64,000 bases of DNA from Rhodococcus rhodochrous. GTDB lineage: Bacteria > Actinomycetota > Actinomycetes > Mycobacteriales > Mycobacteriaceae. The notes beneath the pieces were generated by a model. It did not search any database and was not told the DNA's origin. It was given only the letters and a program-made list of their open reading frames with translations. The stretch covers positions 2,409,444 through 2,473,443 of the forward strand of contig NZ_LT906450.1 in the NCBI RefSeq assembly GCF_900187265.1. The letters are read 5' to 3'. Position numbers and translations under genes: made by a program. Below are positions 59,016 to 64,000 of this stretch, one piece after another. Numbering within the stretch: the stretch's first letter is position 1; each line of letters begins with the position of its first letter.

Positions 59016-60203
59016 ATGATTCTCTCGAGCGCGACCGGCGCGGAGGATACGGCGCTCCTCGTCGACACCGTCCGAGCCGCCGTCGGCCGGGCCGACCCGG
59101 CCGACGGGCGGACCGATCGGGTCTACCGCGACGGTGCCCTCGACCGCGAACTGTGGTCCGTGCTCGGCCGCGAGATCGGAATCGGCGCTCTCGCCGTCCC
59201 CGAGAACCTCGGCGGTCTCGGCACCTCTTTCGCAACCGTGGCAGCCGTTCTCGAAACCCTCGGTGCGGAACTGACCCGGGTCCCCGTCCTCGGCGGTGTC
59301 GTCGCCGCCGCGGCTCTCACCCGCTGCACCGAGCACCCCCTCGCCGGGGACCTCCTCGAAGGGATCGCCTCGGGCGCACGAATCGTCGCCACGGTGGTCC
59401 CCGGGGACGAGTGCGACGCTCACTCCACCGAGAGCGCCTTCCGCGCGGTCGAGGGAGGATCAGGCGTGACCCTCACGGGCCGAGCCGATTTCGTGCTCGA
59501 CGGAACTGTGGCGGATACGCTTCTGATCCATGCCGTCGATCGGTACGGAGCCCTGGGTCTCTACGCAGTCGACCGCGTCCATCTGACGGTCGAACCGATG
59601 GAGGCCACCGACGCCACCCGAGACCTGGCCCGTGTCCACGCCGAGAACGCCCCGGCCACCCTGCTCACCGACCGGCCCGAACCGGGCCGCGTACGCGATC
59701 GGGCTCTCGTCGCGCTGGCCTGCGACAGTCTCGGCGTCGCCCGGGCGTGCCTCGACGCCGCGGTGGCCTACGCGAAGGAACGTGTGCAGTTCGGCCGCCT
59801 CATCGGCGAGTTCCAGGCCGTGAAGCACATGCTCGCCGAGGTGGCCGTGGCCGTGGAACTGGCCGACTCCGCTGTGGCACACGCGGTGTGGGCAGTCGAG
59901 GAGGGCACCGACGACGAGCTCGCCGAGGCAGCGGCCATCGCGGCGATCGCGTGCGGAGACGCAGCCGGCCTTGCCACGGCGACGAATGTCCAGGTGCACG
60001 GAGGCATCGGTTTCACCTGGGAACACACCGCCCATTTGTACTACCGCCGGGCCCTGAGCTCGAGCGTGCTGTGGGGCACCGCCGACGAACACGCACAGCG
60101 GCTGTATCGGCTCGCGACCGGCCGCGCAGACCGGGACGGCGGCACCCCGTCCCCTGAACCCGTCCGCGAACCGGCACCCGCCCTGTTCGCCACCGAGCAC
60201 TGA
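59016..60203 (+). CDS. Acyl-CoA dehydrogenase (divergent, FadE partner type)
   Basis: This is a 395-residue acyl-CoA dehydrogenase homologue. It has IGIGALAVPENLGGLGTSFATVAAVLETLG, a degenerate central beta domain (LTGRADFVLDGTVADTLLIHAVD) and a better conserved C-terminal domain (AYAKERVQFGRLIGEFQAVKHMLAEVAV, QVHGGIGFTWEHTAHLYYRRALSSS). The missing CMSEPxxGSD-type FAD motif suggests the structural partner of a heteromeric FadE pair with the protein at 56188. It is followed 28 bp later by the transporter ATPase. Confidence 0.88.
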   Translation: MILSSATGAEDTALLVDTVRAAVGRADPADGRTDRVYRDGALDRELWSVLGREIGIGALAVPENLGGLGTSFATVAAVLETLGAELTRVPVLGGVVAAAALTRCTEHPLAGDLLEGIASGARIVATVVPGDECDAHSTESAFRAVEGGSGVTLTGRADFVLDGTVADTLLIHAVDRYGALGLYAVDRVHLTVEPMEATDATRDLARVHAENAPATLLTDRPEPGRVRDRALVALACDSLGVARACLDAAVAYAKERVQFGRLIGEFQAVKHMLAEVAVAVELADSAVAHAVWAVEEGTDDELAEAAAIAAIACGDAAGLATATNVQVHGGIGFTWEHTAHLYYRRALSSSVLWGTADEHAQRLYRLATGRADRDGGTPSPEPVREPAPALFATEH

Positions 60204-60231
60204 TCTCCGATGGTCGGAAAGTGAGTACACG

Positions 60232-61398
60232 ATGTCCCATGTCTCGATACGCCAGCTGCTGAAGAACTTCGACGGCAAGCCCCCGACGGTGGCCGTGGAT
60301 CATCTCGACCTCGAGATCGAGGACGGCGAATTCCTGGTACTGCTGGGCCCGTCCGGGTGCGGTAAGACGACGACGCTTCGATGCCTGGCCGGCCTCGAAC
60401 AGCCTGCGAGCGGCTCCATCACCCTCGGCGACGAGGTGGTCTTCGACGGTGCCCGCCGTGTGAACCTGCCGCCCGACAAGCGCTTCATCGGCATGGTCTT
60501 CCAGTCCTACGCGCTGTGGCCGCACATGACCGTCCGCAAGAACATCGCCTACCCGCTCAAGTCCCGCAAGCTCACCGACGCGCTCGCCGACGGCCGGGTC
60601 GAGGAGACCGCGGCACTGGTGGACTGCGAACGTCTGCTCGACCGGCTCCCGGCGGAACTGTCCGGTGGGCAGCAGCAGCGCGTCGCTCTGGCACGCGGCC
60701 TGGTCTCCCACCCCGATCTCGTCCTGTTCGACGAGCCGCTCAGCAACCTCGATGCGCGCCTGCGCGATCAGGTCCGGGCGGAACTGCACGACCTGCACCA
60801 GCGCAAGCCGTTCACGGCGGTGTTCGTGACGCACGACCAGAGCGAAGCCCTCGCGCTGGGCACCCGCATGGCCATCATGCGCGCCGGCCGGATCGTCCAG
60901 ATCGGGCCGCCGCGCGAGGTCTTCGAGGAGCCGGTCGACGAGTACGTCGCAGGCTTCACCGGTATGTCGAACCGGGTGCCCTGCGAGTACGTCGACGGAC
61001 GCTGGTACGCGCTGGGCACCGAGATCCACGGCATGCAGCCGCGGGCGGAGGCTTCGGTGGGTTCGTTCGTCCTGCGCCTGCGACCGGAGAAGGTCCGGCT
61101 GGTGACCGACGTCGCGGACCTGCTGCCCGGTGAAGCCGGGATGGCCGTGCACATCGACGATGTCGAGTACGGTGGCCTGCACTTCGACGTCATGTGCTCG
61201 GTGGTGGGCGACGGATCGGTGCGCCGCCAGCTGCATGCCCGCATCCAGACATTCGACACGGCGCGCATGCCGCGCACGGTGAATCGCGGCGCGACGATGA
61301 TCTTCGCGTTCGATCCGCTCGACGCGCGCACCTTCGACACCGACGGCACGGCACTGGCAATGCCCCGACAGGCGCTGACCGGCGCTCTGGTGGGGTGA
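60232..61398 (+). CDS. ABC importer ATPase (PotA/FbpC type)
   Basis: This is a 388-residue ATPase with Walker A GPSGCGKTTTL, Q-loop VFQSYALWPHMTV, signature LSGGQQQR, Walker B LVLFDEPLSNLDARL and H-loop VFVTHDQSEALAL. A C-terminal TOBE/MOI-like domain of ~130 residues (SNRVPCEYVDG to the end) is typical of spermidine, iron or sugar importers. The permease gene starts 7 bp after its stop. Confidence 0.94.
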   Translation: MSHVSIRQLLKNFDGKPPTVAVDHLDLEIEDGEFLVLLGPSGCGKTTTLRCLAGLEQPASGSITLGDEVVFDGARRVNLPPDKRFIGMVFQSYALWPHMTVRKNIAYPLKSRKLTDALADGRVEETAALVDCERLLDRLPAELSGGQQQRVALARGLVSHPDLVLFDEPLSNLDARLRDQVRAELHDLHQRKPFTAVFVTHDQSEALALGTRMAIMRAGRIVQIGPPREVFEEPVDEYVAGFTGMSNRVPCEYVDGRWYALGTEIHGMQPRAEASVGSFVLRLRPEKVRLVTDVADLLPGEAGMAVHIDDVEYGGLHFDVMCSVVGDGSVRRQLHARIQTFDTARMPRTVNRGATMIFAFDPLDARTFDTDGTALAMPRQALTGALVG

Positions 61399-61405
61399 GG
61401 CGGAC

Positions 61406-63139
61406 ATGGCTGTCATGACGTTGCCGACCGCCGAGGTCGGTGAAGCCCCTCCGAGCGTCCCCCGCGGGCCCGGGAACGACGCGGTGCGGGTCGTCGCGCG
61501 CCGCCTCGGCGTCGTCGCCTTCGTGGCGCTGCTCTGCTACCTGGTCGTGCTTCCGGTGGTGCGATTGCAGGCGACGGCCTTCGAGGACGGAGCCGCCGGC
61601 TACGACCGTGCCTTCGGTCTGCCCCGTATCGGTCAAATACTCTGGAACACGGTCGGTCTGGCGTTCGGGTCGTTGGTGATCGCGATGGTTCTCGGTACGG
61701 CACTGGCGTGGGCGGCGAACCGGCTTCCCCGACGCCTGGCGGTGTTGCAGATCCTGCCGATCCTGCCGATCGTGATTCCGGCCGTCGCCGCGATCGTCGG
61801 CTGGGCGTTCCTGCTCTCACCCCGTCCCGGCTACCTCAACGCGATGCTGCGGAACCTGCCGTGGTGGTCGCATCTCGAAGAGGGCCCGATCGACATCTAC
61901 TCGATCCAGTGGATCGTGATCATCACCGGGTTCTCGCTGAGTTCGTTCGTGTACATGTTCGTCCGCTCGGGTTTCGAGAACATCAACTCGGAGATGATCG
62001 AGGCCGCCCAGGTCTCCGGGATGCCGGAATGGAAGGTGTTCTTCAAGATCACCCTGCCCTTGTTGCGTCCCACGCTCATCTACGGCGCGGGCGTCGCGCT
62101 CCTGCTCGGGCTCGGGCAGTTCACCGGCCCGCTGTTGCTGGGCACGAACACCGGGGTCAGCGTGCTGACCACGGAGATGTACTTCCAGATCAGCGACTCG
62201 CCGGCGCAGTTCGCCACCGCCGCGGCCCTCGGCTCGCCGCTGCTGATCGTGGGGATCGTGGTGGTCTTCGCGCAGAAGGCGATGCTGGGCAATCAGCGTC
62301 GCTTCGTCACCCACGGCGGCAAGGCGTTCCGTTCCCAGGGGCGCCCGTCGAAGACCGGTGTGGCGATCATCCTGCTCTTCTCGCTGCTGTCGACGGTACT
62401 GCCGCTGCTGGCACTGGTGTTCGTGGCCCTGTCGCGTTACTGGAGTGGCACCGTCAACTTCTCCGCGCTGACCTTCGAGAACTTCCGGACGATCTTCTCC
62501 GGCACGGCGGTGCCCGCTGCGGTGGGCAACAGCGTGATGTTCTCCCTGATCGCGATGGCGATCGTCCTGCCGCTCGGCTTCGTCGCCGCGAACCTCATCG
62601 TGCGTGGCACGAAGTACCCGGTGCTGCGAGTGGTCACCGACGTGCTCGTGTCCATGCCGTTGGGAGTGCCGGCGGTCATCTTCGGTGCCGCCTTCCTGCT
62701 GACCTACACGCAGGGGCCGATCGTCCTCTACGGCACGTCGTGGGTGGTGATCCTGGTGTACGTGACGCTGATGCTGCCGTTCGCGACCCGCATGCAGCTG
62801 TCCTCGATGCTCGCCCTCGGCGAGACCTACCTCGAGGCGTCCCGGGTGAGCGGTGCCGGTTTCGTGGCCACCAACGTGAAGATCCTGTTGCCGCTCATGC
62901 GCGGCAGCCTCGGCGGGACCGCGGCCCTGTTGTTCGTCCTGCTCACCCACGAGTTCACTGCGTCGCTGCTGGTGCGGGCCTCGCAGACGCAGGTGATGGG
63001 CACCATCCTGTTCGAGTACTGGTCCAACGGCGGTTACCCGCTCGTCGCCGCCGTCGCCCTGGTCATGACCGGGGTCACCGCGGTCGGTGTCGCCGCGGCG
63101 ATGCTGGTGGGCGGAACCGACGCGCTCAGCAAGATGTGA
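61406..63139 (+). CDS. ABC importer permease, fused double-domain (FbpB type)
   Basis: This is a 577-residue permease with two homologous six-helix halves in one chain. The first half has EAA-loop EMIEAAQVSGMPEWKVFFKITLPLLRPTLIYG, the second YLEASRVSGAGFVATNVKILLPLMRGSLGG. Fused permeases are the rule in FbpB/ThiP-type importers. With the ATPase and the lipoprotein at 57524 it makes a complete importer; the second lipoprotein at 39750 may use it too. A terminator follows. Confidence 0.93.
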   Translation: MAVMTLPTAEVGEAPPSVPRGPGNDAVRVVARRLGVVAFVALLCYLVVLPVVRLQATAFEDGAAGYDRAFGLPRIGQILWNTVGLAFGSLVIAMVLGTALAWAANRLPRRLAVLQILPILPIVIPAVAAIVGWAFLLSPRPGYLNAMLRNLPWWSHLEEGPIDIYSIQWIVIITGFSLSSFVYMFVRSGFENINSEMIEAAQVSGMPEWKVFFKITLPLLRPTLIYGAGVALLLGLGQFTGPLLLGTNTGVSVLTTEMYFQISDSPAQFATAAALGSPLLIVGIVVVFAQKAMLGNQRRFVTHGGKAFRSQGRPSKTGVAIILLFSLLSTVLPLLALVFVALSRYWSGTVNFSALTFENFRTIFSGTAVPAAVGNSVMFSLIAMAIVLPLGFVAANLIVRGTKYPVLRVVTDVLVSMPLGVPAVIFGAAFLLTYTQGPIVLYGTSWVVILVYVTLMLPFATRMQLSSMLALGETYLEASRVSGAGFVATNVKILLPLMRGSLGGTAALLFVLLTHEFTASLLVRASQTQVMGTILFEYWSNGGYPLVAAVALVMTGVTAVGVAAAMLVGGTDALSKM

Positions 63140-63161
63140 CCACACGGATCGAGATGTCATC

Positions 63162-63200
63162 ACCGGGCCCGGCAGCGAGTCGCTCGTTGCCGGGCCCGGT
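63162..63200 (+). terminator. Long GC-rich hairpin terminator
   Basis: ACCGGGCCCGGCA (63162-63174) pairs perfectly with TGCCGGGCCCGGT (63188-63200), and the stem continues through CGAG/CTCG with a TCG loop. It ends the operon 22 bases after the permease stop. Confidence 0.88.
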
Positions 63201-63252
63201 CTCGCCTGCCGCCTCGGCAAGGCCGGGGCCGGCACGAACGGAAGGACGCCAG

Positions 63253-64000
63253 TTGACGTACAGGACGGCTCCGGATCATCTCCGGGACGCGGGTGTCGTC
63301 GTCACGGGAGCCGGTAACGGTATCGGCCGGGCTCTGGCCCACCGCCTCGCGCAGGCCGGCGCCCGTGTCGTGGTCAACGATCTCGACGCCGACGCGTGCG
63401 CCCGCGTCGCCGAGGAGATCGGTGGCATCGCAGTACCGGGGGACGCGGCAGGGGAGCAGGGCGTCGCCGAGTTGGTCGCCCGCTCGCTCGCCGCTCTCGG
63501 ATCCGTGGACGTGTGGTTCGCCAACGCCGGGGTCGAGACGGGAGCGGCCGAGAGCGAGGCGGCATGGCAGCTGTCCTGGGAGGTCAACGTCATGGGGCAC
63601 GTCCGCGCCGCCCGGGCACTGCTGCCGGAGTGGCTCGAGCGGGGTGCCGGACGGTTCGTGGTGACGGCCTCGGCGGCGGGACTGCTGACCATGCTCGGTT
63701 CCCCGGCGTACTCGGTGAGCAAGCACGCTGCCGTCGCCCATGCGGAGTGGCTCTCGGCGACCTACGGGGACAAGGGCGTGATCGTCCAGTGTGTGTGCCC
63801 GCAGGGCGTCGCGACGGATCTGCTGCCGACCGACGCTGCGGGCCGGGTGATCTTCGAGAGTGGGGTGCTCACCCCGGACGAGGTCGCCGACCATATCGTC
63901 GGAGCGCTCGGCGACGACCGGTTCCTGATCCTTCCGCACCCCGAGGTGGCGGAGTACTACCTGCGGCGAGCATCGGATCCGGATCGGTGGCTGCGTGCGA
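63253..64000 (+). CDS. Short-chain dehydrogenase/reductase, partial (runs off window)
   Basis: This SDR is open to the last base with 249 codons seen. It has VVVTGAGNGIGRALAHRL, VNDLDADA (Asp after beta-2, NAD type), FANAGVE, TASAAG and catalytic YSVSK, then QCVCPQGVATDLL. The start is a TTG at 63253 with GAAGGA 7 bases upstream; no ATG or GTG fits upstream in frame. It follows a strong terminator, so it probably belongs to a separate unit whose promoter lies in 63201-63252. It is the sixth SDR of the locus. Confidence 0.87.
   Translation, partial: MTYRTAPDHLRDAGVVVTGAGNGIGRALAHRLAQAGARVVVNDLDADACARVAEEIGGIAVPGDAAGEQGVAELVARSLAALGSVDVWFANAGVETGAAESEAAWQLSWEVNVMGHVRAARALLPEWLERGAGRFVVTASAAGLLTMLGSPAYSVSKHAAVAHAEWLSATYGDKGVIVQCVCPQGVATDLLPTDAAGRVIFESGVLTPDEVADHIVGALGDDRFLILPHPEVAEYYLRRASDPDRWLRA

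Overview
This window comes from a high-GC mycolic-acid actinobacterium, most probably Rhodococcus or a close relative. It reproduces, gene for gene, a backbone I know from Mycobacterium tuberculosis (Rv1464 to Rv1488): sufS, sufU, the DUF59 sufT-like gene, an ABC-F ATPase, a small HTH protein, the acnR and acn pair, an Rv1476-like membrane protein, a ripA-type NlpC/P60 hydrolase, moxR, a DUF58 protein, a VWA protein, fabG1 (mabA), inhA, hemH and an Rv1486c-like gene. It also carries an mce locus, a CrtL-type lycopene cyclase and bacterial Ku. There is strong GC3 bias, frequent GTG/TTG starts and many ATGA/GTGA stop-start overlaps. I see no tRNA, rRNA, CRISPR array or transposase.

Region 1 (1-22.5 kb) is mostly housekeeping. 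It holds the end of the Fe-S assembly operon; ku and a carotenoid cyclase on the minus strand; aconitase with its TetR repressor and a recognisable AcnR-type operator; the cell-wall set ripA-moxR-DUF58-VWA; the FAS-II pair fabG1-inhA followed by ferrochelatase; a divergent HxlR regulator/methyltransferase pair with a perfect palindrome between them; and a DUF3097-like gene.

Region 2 (22.5-32.8 kb, minus strand) is a complete mce transporter operon: two YrbE/MlaE permeases, MceA-F (MceE is a lipoprotein) and an Mce-associated protein, almost all overlapping. A TetR regulator and an MpaB/DUF2236 oxygenase-like gene lie upstream. The block sits exactly between the Rv1486c-like gene and the Rv1487/Rv1488-like pair (NfeD and SPFH/stomatin, 33-34.7 kb), so it looks like an insertion into the ancestral backbone.

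Region 3 (34.7-36.1 kb) is a DMT/EamA exporter preceded by a convincing tandem glycine riboswitch on the minus strand.

Region 4 (36.1-64 kb) is a large CoA-dependent catabolic locus, mainly on the plus strand. It has an acyl-CoA synthetase, an MDR reductase, six short-chain dehydrogenases (one mycofactocin-coupled), two thiolase-like/DUF35 pairs, three acyl-CoA dehydrogenases, an APH-like kinase paired with one of them (like the two halves of ACAD10/11), an F420/LLM enzyme, a CaiB/BaiF CoA-transferase, an amidohydrolase, a FadR-type GntR regulator and an MFS transporter. It also has an ABC importer with a fused permease and two paralogous binding lipoproteins. Together these suggest uptake, CoA activation, hydroxyl/keto oxidation, beta-oxidation-like steps and aldol or thiolytic cleavage of an unidentified organic acid, possibly alicyclic, terpenoid or steroid-like. 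This locus is the best candidate for undescribed biology here. Its substrate cannot be read from sequence alone.
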